From assembly GCF_035582795.1 (NCBI RefSeq), contig NC_134370.1, positions 46,983,501 to 47,047,500 of the forward strand: 64,000 nt of DNA, written 5' to 3'. The notes beneath the pieces were generated by a model, which worked only from the letters and a program-made list of their open reading frames with translations, made no database searches and was not told the DNA's origin. This DNA is from Mycteria americana. Lineage: Eukaryota; Chordata; Aves; Ciconiiformes; Ciconiidae. The position numbers and the translations under genes are program-made. Positions 11,271-23,400 of the stretch are shown here, piece by piece; within the stretch, counting starts at the first letter, position 1; each line of letters opens with the position of its first letter.

Positions 11271-13803
11271 AAAGTCATGCTTCCACAAACACAGGCAAAA
11301 TCAAGTGGTCAGTGATGTTAATTCCCCTCCACTGCAGCATCCCTTTCTCTGTGTACCACCCTGAAGCTATCTGTCTGTCTGCATAAACATGATTATCTTG
11401 TTCGTGTCCTTGGCTTTTTTCTGTTTTTTCTGCTACTTGTCACACACCATTGACACCAGAATGGTTTAAGACCCAGCCACATGATACTCACATTCAACCC
11501 CAGAAATGGCTTGGTCCAGAGTCACCAGTGCAGTCAACAGCCTGTGTTTTGAGCTTCTAGTATTTCTATTTTTTCATAAGAAAGGACCGTGACTTTTGAT
11601 GAAGGACGGACAGAGAAGCTGCCTGGATGCTTTTCAGAGCTTTTCCCAAGTTCATCTCTCTGAAATCATCATTAAGTCCTCATGGGCAGCTGGGCCCTGA
11701 TAGATGCATGTGGGAGAGATGAGGCCAGTTTGGGGGGAGCTGTTGCATACCTGGGGGACCAGCTGAAAAAGCAGAAAGCTCCCTGTGAGTGAAGCAGAGA
11801 AATGGGACAACTGAGCACAAAACAAGTGGGGCTTGGTGAGAGATGTGGATCAGTAACTGCAGAAGACTAACTACAAGGAGGCTTGAAGGCAGAGAGGATA
11901 CCCTGCACCATGGTGTGATGGAGACAGGGAGGGTAGTGAGAAGCAGCAACAGAGCTTGGATAATAATGCATAAGGAAGCTACTACATTCTCCACACAGGA
12001 ATCAGCCTATGCAGAAGGTCCCAGCTACTTCTCAGCAGGGATCAATACTCCAAGATAGGCTCTGGGTGATATGGGATATTTGCACTTTGTCTCTCTCTTA
12101 TTCTGGGTCATTCCCCAGAACGTGTTTCCTGGAAAAGCCTGGCCTTTTTTAGCACTAGCAGTACCAGGCTGGAGGCAATTGTTTGCTTTGTTTTGTAGCC
12201 ATATCTAATCCATGCCTGTGCCATCCACCTCTAAGTTCAACGCCAGCAGTACGAAGGAATACTGTAAAAAAACCACACATCTTTAAACACATGTCAAATA
12301 ACTAAGCACTGTGGAATGAATCATAAACCACACTCCCTCAACAGATGAGGAAACACAGCAAGACAAAAACATCAAGTGCAGCAAGGAAGCTAGGTACTAG
12401 TTTGTTGCCCTACCCCTCAAGGTTTGTTTGGGAAGTTAATAAAAATGTGCTGACATTCTTGTTAAACAAGGTGACCTATTTACAATAAATCCAACCACCC
12501 AGGGATAGAAATGAATGCTAGATCTCTCAGGGGGTTGAGTAACTTCATCTTCTCATGGGGTGAAGCCCTTGTTTCTGATGTGTTGTGGACCCCATTTCTG
12601 AGACAGGTTTGAGCAGGAGAGCAAGTATTGGCCCCAGTGGAATCTTGGCCCTTGGATAGCATTAATAACCATTATGGGCAAAAGAGGTTGAAACTTTAAC
12701 AAAAAAGACTTAGGGTATCTGGGTAAATGTCCAGGGGGAAGATGCTGAAAAAAGAAACAAGCTCTGCCCTATGAGCAGATGAGATGAACACAAGTGGTCC
12801 ATGCTGTGAACATTCCTATCCCCAGGAGCAGGGACTTGGATACAGCAGGAGCAAGGACAGGATCCTGAATGCCTCCTGGGTCCAGTGGAGATTGGACATC
12901 AGTGGGGTAGGATACCACTGACATAAAAATCTACCCAGACAGCAGGAGCCCTGCTTGGAGCATAAAACCCAAAGACAGAGAGAAGACATGTTGTGAGTCC
13001 AGTGATAACCAGGGGAGCTGCAGCATCCAGGTTTTTCCTTCCTCTGGCAGCACCAGACACTTGGAGAGCTTGCCCAATGTCACCAAAAAAGGGCTTGAAC
13101 AGCACAGCAGTTCCCTGTTCAGTGGTCTTCCCAGAAACTTGGGAGAGCCTAGCAGTCAAGTCTGCCAGGAGGGTTTTCCTCCTTGTTATAATCTCATCCT
13201 GAGTACATAGAGGTGTGACATTCTTGTCCTTCTCTGCTCTCCTCCTAAGGATGGAAAAGATTAACCATACGTCATCTATGGTAACCATTGGGGTGGATTG
13301 TGGCAATGTTAGTCTGTGCTCCAAGCCAGATGGATGTCAAGAGCAAAGAGCACCTCATGACATACATTTCTGCAGAAAGTAATCAGAGATTGCTCTAAAA
13401 TTAAACACACATGGACAAACCCTGGTGCCACCTTATGTCTGGCTGATTGCTGCACAAAACTCCAGTTCCCAAAGCATCAGAAGGACTTGGAGAAACCTCT
13501 CTTGCTGAAGAGAATAGCAGGATTTGGGGCCAAATAAACTCCTTTCCAAAAGCTGTGGATCTTCTAACAGCAGATGTTTATGTGGTTCTTGCTTGCTGGC
13601 CAAACTGCTGACGAGTTGAGGAGCACCTCTGCCAAGGGGAGGGAGCAACCCAAGGAGATCACAAAATCACTGCTCACCCTGAAATCTTCAGCCACAGAGG
13701 ATACACAATTCCCATTCAGTCCTTCTCTTGTCTACTGCTAAATGTAGCAGTAGACATTCCCATTTATAAGCCTGGAATGATATCCTAGGAACAGGAATGG
13801 CCT
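11271..13803. other. Intergenic DNA
   Basis: No exon or RNA gene was recognised. The only feature singled out is an unrecognised 141-codon open frame on the minus strand at 12,899-13,324, listed separately. The remainder is ordinary single-copy-looking avian sequence. Confidence 0.55.
12899..13324 (-). other. Unrecognised open frame, 141 codons
   Basis: This minus-strand frame is open for 141 codons without an ATG at its beginning; the first possible start is TTG. The product is basic in its first half (RRRAEKDKN, ITRRKTLLADLTARL) and has one hydrophobic stretch near the end (LVITGLTTCLLSVFGFYAP) that could pass for a membrane segment. I do not recognise the family, and there is no splice, promoter or repeat signal that settles it. 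It could be a decayed retrotransposon or retrogene piece, or chance. I lean to chance or decayed repeat. Confidence 0.12.
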
Positions 13804-13981
13804 ATCCTACATACCTTTCATAAAAGTAATGCATAGTCTCTACCACCTTCTAATGCAAACACCTTAGAAAAAAAGTCAGCATTAGATGGAACAAATGCAT
13901 AACAAAGCCAATATGTGAGAGTTCAACAGCTTCTCACCTCCAGAGGTGTCTGGAGAAGAATGTGGGAACACTAGGAACATC
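13804..13981 (+). repeat. Long inverted repeat, left arm
   Basis: This 178-bp arm starts ATCCTACATACCTTTCAT and ends CTAGGAACATC. Its reverse complement recurs at 14,508-14,686. By eye I count about 11 mismatches and one single-base indel, roughly 93% identity. The arm itself contains the near-palindrome CACCTCCAGAGGTG. It matches no repeat family known to me. Confidence 0.9.
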
Positions 13982-14507
13982 CCACCCTTCCAGATCTCAC
14001 CCTTGGAGTTCTTCCTCTTTCCAGTCAACCCCAAATGTTCTTCTTGGCAACCTCCTCTTCTTCTGCAAGGCCTCCTCCTCTTCCCTCTCAACTCTTTTGC
14101 CCCTTTGAGGTCTTGTACAGAGTCACAGGCAGCCCTGTTCCTTGCCCTCAAGGCTAACACCCACACAGTAAACATCTCTCCTTGTAATCACCCACTCCCT
14201 TATTCCCCACTCCTGCCCGACTTCTCCCTTGTCTTGCCCTTTTGGTTCCTCCTGGTCTTGTTGTCACCTACAGGCTTCCTGTCTCCTCTGCAAGAGGAGG
14301 GGAGTCCCCAGACCTCAGTGGCTCTTTTATGCTACTCAACATGGCTCAGGGCTACAAAAAAAACCTCTGTTGTTTCAGTCTTGGGTAGTTCTTTACCAGT
14401 CTGTAGTCATTGATTAAATTTTCTCCATCCAAGTGTTGTTTAACAGTGTCATTTCAGACAGTCTTGAATATCTCCAGTTTCTGGAAACCACCATGATGAG
14501 ATGTTCT
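13982..14507. other. Spacer of the long inverted repeat
   Basis: This 526-bp spacer separates the two arms. Its first 350 bases are pyrimidine-rich on the plus strand (many CCTCCTCTTC-type runs). The open frames across it carry no recognisable domain, so there is no sign of a transposase. A short piece near 14,455-14,475 (CTTGAATATCTCCAG) weakly recalls antisense CR1, too short to call. Confidence 0.6.
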
Positions 14508-14686
14508 GATGTTCCTAGTGTTCCCACATTCTTCTCTGGACACCTCTGGAGGTGAGAAGCTGCTGAACTCTCACATACTGGCCTTGTTTATGCATTTGTT
14601 CCATCTAACGTTGACTTTTTTTCTAAGGTGTTTGTATTAGAAGGTACAGGAGACTATGCATTACTTTTATGAAAGGTATGTAGGAT
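14508..14686 (-). repeat. Long inverted repeat, right arm
   Basis: This is the reverse-complement partner of 13,804-13,981, running from GATGTTCCTAG to TATGTAGGAT. The matching stops sharply at both ends. The outer flanks (AATGGCCT on the left, TTGCATAC on the right) do not form a target-site duplication, which speaks against a simple terminal-inverted-repeat transposon and for an inverted duplication. Confidence 0.9.
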
Positions 14687-17018
14687 TTGCATACTCACCC
14701 TCAGCCTGTGAGCAGCAGGAATGATCTGGAGCATCCTTTTGGGGCCAGATAACTAAGAGCTGGGTGTGGATAGAAAGGCGCGCTGGGCTTGGCATGACCA
14801 CTGTCCACGTACAAATGGCATTCCTTCAGAAATGCAATGGAAAAGCAACTGCTGAAGGAGGAGGCTGAGCACAGAAACCTGGCTTGAGTTGAGCTGGGAA
14901 GGAAGCTTAGCATGCCAACACCGGGAGTGGGCTGGAGCCCACTGAGCCACAAGCCAGAGATGTTGGGCTGCCAGCTGGAATACAAGGTAGCTCTTCTGCA
15001 CCCGCCTGAAGGCCACTGGAACTGCAACTGATGAATGCTCAGCTTTTTTCAGCATGTGGTCTATAGACTTTCTCCCAGTGGCAGAAGACACTCATGGGCT
15101 GTGACTCCTCTGCTGCTGCATGGCTGAACTGACCTGCATGTGCATGGTTATATATCCTACTCCAAAACTTGCTCTGGAGACCAGTCTAACAGCTCATCTG
15201 CAAAGCTTCCTCCAGACAACTCTCAGCCCTGTGCGATTTGCTTGTTCGAATTTTGCACATCATGTTCCTCTTGGAAAGCAGTGACTGGTCGGCTCTTTCT
15301 CTGGGGAAAAGCTGAGCCCAGCTGGGGAGAAAGCCCAGGAGTAATAGCCACAACAAGGAGATGGGAAGCTGCATCTCCAGAAGAAGCTGCAAGGAGGAAC
15401 AGGGAGCAGGTATTGGGAGGATGGGAAAGGACCAATGGCCTCACGCAGACTTGAACTCAAAGCCACAGAGCTGACTAAACCCAAGTCTGGAAGCAGGACA
15501 CCTGCAAGGACACAATGCTGGAGGAAAATTTTTATAAACTTCTTGTTTTTCTATTCCAGCCTTGCTACTTGGAGTTCACTTCAGCTGAAGAGTGATCTAT
15601 TCTAGTTTATACCTGGGTTTGTTATGCTAGCAGTCTCTGTGGGGTATTGGGAAGTCTGAGATCCACGCCAAGGGTTTGGCTGACTCAGGGCTGCAACACA
15701 CCCTGGCAAGAAGTAGAAGCCCAGGGCCACAAAAGAAACAGGATGATGCCTTGAGAAATCCCATAAAGGCTACATCAGACCTGTTTGATGGATTGGTGAC
15801 ACAGGATGGTGACTGCTTTTTTAACCCTTGGCAGATGGCCATCCTTTACATCTCTGGGCTAAGATGGAAAGAGACCAGGAAGATGTCAAGTCTGGCCCTA
15901 ACTTGCAGGCTATAGATAATTAATTGGTCTTTAGGATGCTGCGTATGTCCTGTTCATCCCCTTCTTCTTTCCAACATACCATTTGGCTTACACATGAGAT
16001 TTCAGAGTTGACTCATTCCTGCATTTTCTTGTCTTCAAAAGCAGTGATTGAGTTGGAAATTGCTAGTCCTATTAGAGAAGCTGGTTTGTAATTGAATGCT
16101 AAGCCCGTTTCTTGCAAGGCTGTGCGCTCCTGTGGCTGAGTCCATCGCTTCTGCTTATCACCATCACATCTGCGTGCCCCAGCAAAGCAACCAGCAGTCA
16201 TTACGTATTTCTCACATGAATATTGGTGGACACAGCTGTTAAAAAGCTAATCATCGCTAACACACTGGCAGCCGCTCACGAAGTCTGAGCCACCGGGTGT
16301 CTTTGTTTACCTGCTCACCACTTACTCCACAAAACGAACTTGACAAAGCACTTCAGCTCTTGCCTATAGTTTGCATTGCCAACCCATTTTGACAGGGCCA
16401 CACCACTCCTTCCCAAGACCTGCTCATTTCTGCACACAGGTATTCTTATGAAGTTGGCCATGACTGCCTCTGCCAACAATTCAGGGGGAGAGAATTTATT
16501 TTTCTGACATTTTAGTCATTATGATTATCAGGTTTTTCAAAAGACTGGTTAAAAGTGCACTTTCGGTTCCTTAGAACTGGACATTTACAAGTGGCTTTGT
16601 GCAGCTAGTGCTGTGCTAAGTAGCCTCAGAGGCAGGGAAAACCATTACATTAAAAACTTTTTAATGCAATTAGCTCAACTCAGAAATGGAGCAGCAAGTA
16701 CAACATCACTAATTTTCTTATTTTCAGGTGCAAACCTGTTTCTCTCAATTATGCATTTCTCTGGGAGGTGTTCTAGAACTGCACAAAAGTTGTAATATAT
16801 TGGTGATAGAGAAAATGTAGTTTTAGACTTGAGTATAGTAGCATTCAAATCTCAGTCAAACCAAGCACATGTCTACATTCAGCTGTCCTCCAAATCCTTC
16901 GTGATCTTGGCAGTGGCTCCTTCCATGCAGTACTTTTGGCAGTTAGCTTTAAAAACCTACAGTGAGCCTCTGAAGGTATTGCAGTTTGAGTTTTTCTGAT
17001 GTTGTTCCCCCAGCCCTG

Positions 17019-17050
17019 CCCATTTGGTAAGAAACCCATTTGGTAAGGAA
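17019..17050 (+). repeat. 16-bp tandem duplication
   Basis: The unit CCCATTTGGTAAGAAA is followed at once by CCCATTTGGTAAGGAA, one mismatch apart. It is a simple local duplication. Confidence 0.85.
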
Positions 17051-17095
17051 TCCTGCATACCCATCACCAGCTGAGGGGTGGGAGAAGATTTCAAC

Positions 17096-17143
17096 AGGAT
17101 GATAAAGATGATTTCAACATCAACTGATGATTTCAACAGATGT
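17096..17143 (+). repeat. Short tandem repeat, GATGATTTCAACA-like, three copies
   Basis: The motif GATTTCAACA occurs three times within about 45 bases, twice as GATGATTTCAACA, with spacings of about 14 and 20 bases. It lies only 45 bp after the 16-bp duplication, so this spot looks prone to slippage. Confidence 0.75.
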
Positions 17144-20100
17144 TTGTTACTATGCGGCTTGGCATTAAATAGGACAATCCTTTGTTTTCTGTCTGGGACT
17201 TTAGCAGAGTTTTTTATACCCAGGTGCTTCTTGCCTGAGCCTTGGGGCAGTTCTCTAGTTAACAAACTGAGTTTGCTGTACCAGCTTCTCCAGCAAGAAG
17301 TCCTGCAGGATTCGTGTGCTTAGCACACGTGGAGACTCTGTGTCCCAGGCACAGCCTGGAGCACTGCTGACACCCATGATAGCTCCTAGGTGAAGTCCAC
17401 TTTGACATGGACATAACCAGGATTGTGTTTCTTAGCTGGGAAACAGCCGATGGGGAAGGGGAACCATGTGGTTTTGGAGGAGCAAGGCCAGGGAGAACCT
17501 CAGGATGCAAAAGAGTTGCTGGGTCAGAAGAAAATGGTTTCTCAGAGCTGTGAATCAGCCCTCCCTCACTGCTGGAGTACTCCAAAGGACTTCAGCCGAG
17601 GAAGACGAGAGGATCCTAGTCTTGCTGCAGGCAAGGATGGCTCAAAGGGAAAGGCATGGTGTGGCTCCATGGCTGGAGGAGGGTGCTGCCCTCCAAGAAG
17701 GCAGCAGAGGGGGTTTTTTGTTGCCACTGTGAGATGGGCCGAGTTGCCTGTTTTTTTCGTTGGACTGAAGCGGAAAGGTTACTTGGAGACACCTAATGAG
17801 CAAGGTGGTGGCTGGGAGGCAGCACCAACCTAACAAATATCTGCCATTCCCCATCACCATCCAAGTGCTTGGCCTCCATCAGGTCCCACTTCCTCTAGTC
17901 CCTACAGATCCTCTAAAACTTCCTGCTCCTGCAGGTTGCCACCATTGGCACTAGGATGAGCATCTCCAGGGCAGAGTTTTCACTCTGGTGCTTGAGCCTC
18001 ACCCAGGAGGGTCGGTTCTGGTCTGCCAGGACAAGCAAGGAGCGACGAGAACAAGGCAAGGGACAGCATGAGTCACAGAGACATACCGAATTGCCTGCAG
18101 CAGTCTGAGAGTGCTCATCTGTGGCAAATGAAACCCAGTCCTTTAGTTTTGTATTTTTTTCACACTGGAAAATATCTAGAGTGGCCACTTCTGTGTAAGT
18201 CAAGCATGACCTAGGTCCTGTGCAATGTGCCTGACTCACCAGCTCAGCTTTTGCTCTCTGCTGGAGATCTTTGTGCAGTTATTAAGAGAAATTTGATTTA
18301 AACACATAATGGCACAGAGAGGGATTTTTGTCCTAAGATGAGGAAAATACATTCTGTGTATTTGCTTTTACTTTTCGATATTCATCTTCTTATAAGATTA
18401 TTTTCAATGACCTTATTTAGAATCAAATTGTCCTTGTAGTATTTCCCTACCAAAATACATGTTTTCCTGCAGAACACGTCATTTGTTAGCCCAAGCTTTG
18501 CTCCTAATGACCTCAGTCATGCAAGCATCAATGCTGGTATAAAGTCTACATTTGCTTTTCCCTAAAAGAACATTTTCAAATTTTTTTTGAAAAGCTGACC
18601 GTTTTTCCCCACAAAGAGTTAATACACATTTTAATAGTGACCAGAAATATCCACAGTAGCAGGAGATCCTAGAAAAATAGTAAAAAAGTGGGGTGTAGGT
18701 GACGGAGAGAAGGGATATGGAAATCTGTCCAAAATCCATGGGAGGGAGAGGTACAGAGGAAGGCGTACATAACAGCACTTTCAGGTGCTGGAGATGAGTG
18801 TGCACATTTCTATAGCCCCATAATCTTCACAGAGCAGGTTGGTTTTGCCCATGTTTACTCTAAGGCTCTGCTTTAAGCAGCAATGGGATTTCTGTGGGCA
18901 AGTCAGGACACCTCAAAGTAATCTCTGTAAGTAGAAACAGACTGTCAAATGCTTTCTCAACACCAGCTGCATTTCTGAGGAGTGTCTGCCCTTGAGTTCT
19001 GTTACCAGGTGAGAATCGGGCCACGCACGGCTTGCTGGGTTGACATGGAGCTGGTTTCCCCCAGTCGATTCCTCTGTTCTTTCTGGGATGGTTTTGTGGA
19101 CCATCTTGTCCAAGGAAGGGCATGCATCCCTGCTCCATTATTTCAGGAAGGCAGATGTCTTCTCTGCTAGTATCTCTCCTTCACCACAGGCTCTGGAGAT
19201 TATGTTCCTCACTAGTTCTTGGCAGTGCTCTGTCACTTGGGTTTTCTCCTGTGACTGTCCCAAAACACTGCCTCACATCCTGCCTTGTCCATGCAAGGTT
19301 ATACTGGGAGGCAGAAACATTAATTTAAATGGAAGTAGTTATAACAATATTATTTTCCACAGTCCACTGCAAAAAGCATTGGATGTGGTGGCTTGGGGAT
19401 GTTTTTATCCTGAACAGCTCAGCCCAACTCTCTCCTTTCTCATCTTGACTTTGACTTTGGCCAGTTCCTCTCTGTCCTTTGGAGCTGCAAATGCTTTAGA
19501 TCTAACATTCATGCCAAAGGCTTTGCCCAGAAACAAATGGTCCATAGCTCTGACTATCCCCCGCTCAGAAAAACGTGAGAAAACCCATCTTGTTTTTTCC
19601 AGGGCTCACCCAACACTGTCCTCTGTGAGTGTCACCAGTGTTTGCTTCTGCTTTCTAGTTCAGGAACCTCCCATGCATCACACTTTACTTGTGATTTGAT
19701 ACACAAACACACACCTCTGGGAGATCGCCTTTCTCGTAACCACAGCATATTTTCTTTAGACACCCAAGGTTTACTTACTGGCTTTGGATTGGTGTGCGTG
19801 TGTTTGTAATAATCTTTTTTAACAATAGAAACAGTTTTAAAAGCTGTTAGCTTCCAGTTTTCTTTTATATAGTGCTTTTTTTAAGGGCAGGTGTGGTGAG
19901 AAGCGAACACCAAGAAGTGCTTGAACACTAAGAAATGCTTAAACCCTCTGGAAAACATTGGCTGCATTCAATGAGTATAATAAATTTAATCCCTAAAATG
20001 ATAGGGTTTTTTTGTTCTGAGCTAGAATCTTACTTTTTTTTAAGCAAAAATCTGTTCATCCACATATATTAAGTGATAAATGACTTCCTACTGAATGTGG

Positions 20101-20164
20101 CCAGAGAGAGCTGCTTAGCCAGAGTTATTCCCTTATCCCCTCTCCCATGCACCATCCCCATAAA

Positions 20165-20410
20165 TTGCGAGAATCAGAGAAAGTTTGAGGGTTGAGGGAA
20201 CTCTGGAGGTCTCGGTCCACCAGGTGTGCACTGAAGGTCTCCAAGGATGGAGATCCCCCTCCACTTCTCTGTCCCCTGTCCAGCAGATCTACTGCTCTCA
20301 ATGTGATTTTTTTCCCTTGTATCCTACTGGAATTCCCCCCTCTTTTCCAAGGAGGGTGTTTGGTTGTTCTCCAGCCACAGGACCTCTCCGTCAGAAATAA
20401 AAAGTAATCA
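20165..20410 (-). mobile_element. CR1 LINE relic, antisense, 3' end
   Basis: On the minus strand the segment ends in GACCTCCAGAG..CCCTCAACC followed by a decayed TGATTCTC tail, which is the CR1 3' end. The preceding CTCCATCCTTGGAGA block is also characteristic of CR1. It is heavily mutated, with no usable frame. Confidence 0.7.
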
Positions 20411-23400
20411 TTTTAAACTGTTAAATGTTAAGAAAGGATTTTTAGCCTTAGTTAAATAATAAAATAGTTTTTAAGGTTCCACCACCAAAATCTTTTACAT
20501 ATATTGGATATAAGCTTTCCCGTGTCTGTTTAATAAAGCCAAATCCATCACATGAACTCAGCGCATCTTCCCAAGAGATGCCCTTGTAACCTTTCAATCT
20601 GTAACAAGGGCACATTTTTCAGAACTAGCATTTTGTTTAGAAAAGAAACCAAGACAACAGGCCTAGTGGTCCCTGGGATTTCCAGGTAAGCCTTTTTTTG
20701 TAAATATTAAGAGAAGAGGTCCATGTCAAAGTGCTCAGTTCAAGCCAAGAAAGGGTCATATTAAGACACATCCGTTGAAATCCAGTTATTGCATTTCAGA
20801 AAGATACTGGCACAGCCAGGCTGATCCACAAAAGAGAAATATTTCTCTCCAATTCCCCCAAACCGCCCCTAAAAAGGCAACATACCTATAGGTGGCAACT
20901 TCCCTGGAAAAGCAATATTTCCTTACTGATTCCAGCCCACATCTAAGTGCCTACACCAGAGGGGTAATGCAAAAATATGGGTATTTAATTAAACTTTGGT
21001 CCTCGTCAACATTTTGATGTGCTCAGGACACAAATGCAAGGGCTGGTTCAGGAACGGGTTAGTCAAGACTTGCAGTCAGTGATTTGTTTGGGAGTGGTTT
21101 TCTTGCAGAAATGAGCCCCTGGGATTGGAGCTGCTCTTCTTAATTAATATCCCAGTACAGACTGAGCTGTGGGGTGCAGGGTGTGGTGGTGAGGCTAATA
21201 AATACATTCATTTCTAGAGGAACAACTTTTTTCCAGGTCAGAGACCTGGAGTGCATTTCTCCAGGTGGAGGTGACACTGGCCGTGACACCTGCGTCCCAA
21301 ACCCACGAGCATCTCCTGGACAGCACAAGGACCACATGCTCACACCCTCATGCTGCAACATCTTGGAAGGGAAGACCAATCCCAGGGAGGTGTTTCCACC
21401 CAAGTCCCACTGCCTACTGTTCACCCCTGGTTTTTTTGGGAAGTCGTCCTCTGGCACAGAAGCCGTATTTCCTCATGGCAGCCAGGTCTGCATTTAGAAA
21501 GCAAAAACGCTGGCTGCAGGTGACTGGCAGGAAGGCAGGTGAAGGCACAAAGCTTCCTGCAACGTGGGGATGTCTTATCAGGCTATCAACCCATCAGGTG
21601 CCCTATCAAGCCAAGCACGCGGAAGCAGTGCTGAATGCTGTTGACTTTGGCCAATTATGGCACCTGTGGCTCAGACTGTCTGCATTAGCAGAACCTGTTC
21701 CCAAGGTAAGGTGCTGAGATGAATCGGTGGGCATCCACCTGCACCAGCAGGCACCTTGTCAAGTGCCACACGTGGCCACCCAGCAGCGCAGAGACCTCCT
21801 GGGAGCATTGGCAGAGATGAACCAGCCTGTGGCCCCTGGCAGGGAGGAGGTGGCAGCTACTTGGTCTTCCTGGAGCTGGGTAGCAATGACGCTTCTTGCT
21901 GGGGGAATCAGGGCATGATCCAGCTCAGGTTGAAACCAGGGTCACTGTGGAAAGAGCAGAGCTCACAGCCTCTCCCAGCCTTTTGCAAGGTTCAGGCTCT
22001 TCTGCCAAAACCCCTCTAAGCTCACTCGTTCCCTTCAGCTTTCTCTCCCAGAAGGCTATATGCAAGTTGTGGCCACTGCTGCTGGTGCTGAGAACTCACA
22101 GTAACCTGAAAGTCAATGACAACCCTAAGATGTAAGTGCTTTCTCCATGCAGGGCAACTCTCTACTGCCTCCAGAGGGGCAGCACTAAGTACTGCGATCC
22201 AGACCTCTGTGCACAGCTTTTCCCTGCTGCCTTGGGGAAAGATACACAAAAGCCAGTTGCAGGAGGACTCCCAGAATTTGTTGTCAGTATCCATGATTTC
22301 CAAGCTAGAAACTCCCAACAGGCAGTAGCATGGACTGAGGCCTTGCTCATGACCCCCCCAGCACCAGTCCCTAAGGCTGGCAGGTCACATGAGAGCCTCT
22401 CAGATCAGACCCTGTCTGCCTTCTGGTGGAGCTGGCAGATCTCCTGATAAACTCCAACACACCCAGCATGAGCTCAGCCCACCATTGGTGGTGGACAGAG
22501 GACTGTCTTTGCTGTCTTTGCCAGCAGAGAAGGGAAAGCCCCTGTGGAGGACAGCAGGTACCCACCTCACCGAGAGAGCAGGACGGGGACCATGCTGTTG
22601 CCCACAGACCGTTGAGCAACCAACTCAGTCTTCAGCAGGATGCCAAGGACAAAGGGCAGCTGAAAATACATTGGTCATGGTACCAGCATGCCCTGAAAGT
22701 CTGTAATTGCTGCACCAGCCATTTGATTTGACATGTTGGCACAAGCTAGCATCCTCCTTTTGCCTGGGTGATCAGCATGGAGATTTGGTCCCCAAGAGAG
22801 GTTCAGGAGTTCCCACTCACTCCTGTGACCCAGAGGAGGATGAAAGGAGTGTGTCAATCACAATGAAGCCCAGCAGGTGAAGCCCACCAGATAAAGTGTG
22901 CATGGGCTGCCGTGCCTAGAGAGCATGGGAAGGGGAGAGCTGTGGATTTCTGTAGCAGGACAAACACCCTGGAGACTCCAATCCATCTGCATCACAGAGG
23001 AAAAGCTGGGATTTCTCCTGTTTTGAGTGCCCCAGACCAAGGGAGCAGGACATTTTGGATGTATTTGGAGACACTTCTAGGTTTTTATCAGGGGCTGGTG
23101 TGTCCCTGCTTTTCCTGTCCCAGGGGCCTGGATTGCTGCAGCTGTTTCTTTCCTCTTGGTCTCCTGCCCAGCAGCTATACAGTACGTGCCAGGCTGAGAT
23201 CTGCAGGTCCAGCAGTGGCCTCTGCTCCCTCCACGCATCCCCACTTGTTCAGTCCTTCCTGAGCTAATCTTCTAGTGCCATCTGCTGCCTGACCCAACAC
23301 CGTCGTAGGGTGGTGGTGATGCTCCTGGCCATCTCAATCCTCAACCTTACTTGCAAAAAAAAAAGAGCTGGACCAAGTATCCCGCTGCCAAGCCCGGGTG

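Larger units (their letters stand above)
14687..20164. other. Intergenic DNA
   Basis: No exon, RNA gene or recognised transposon was seen. Two small tandem duplications at 17,019-17,050 and 17,096-17,143 are listed separately. The part around 18,240-18,600 is AT-rich. The remaining open frames are short and unrecognisable. Confidence 0.55.
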
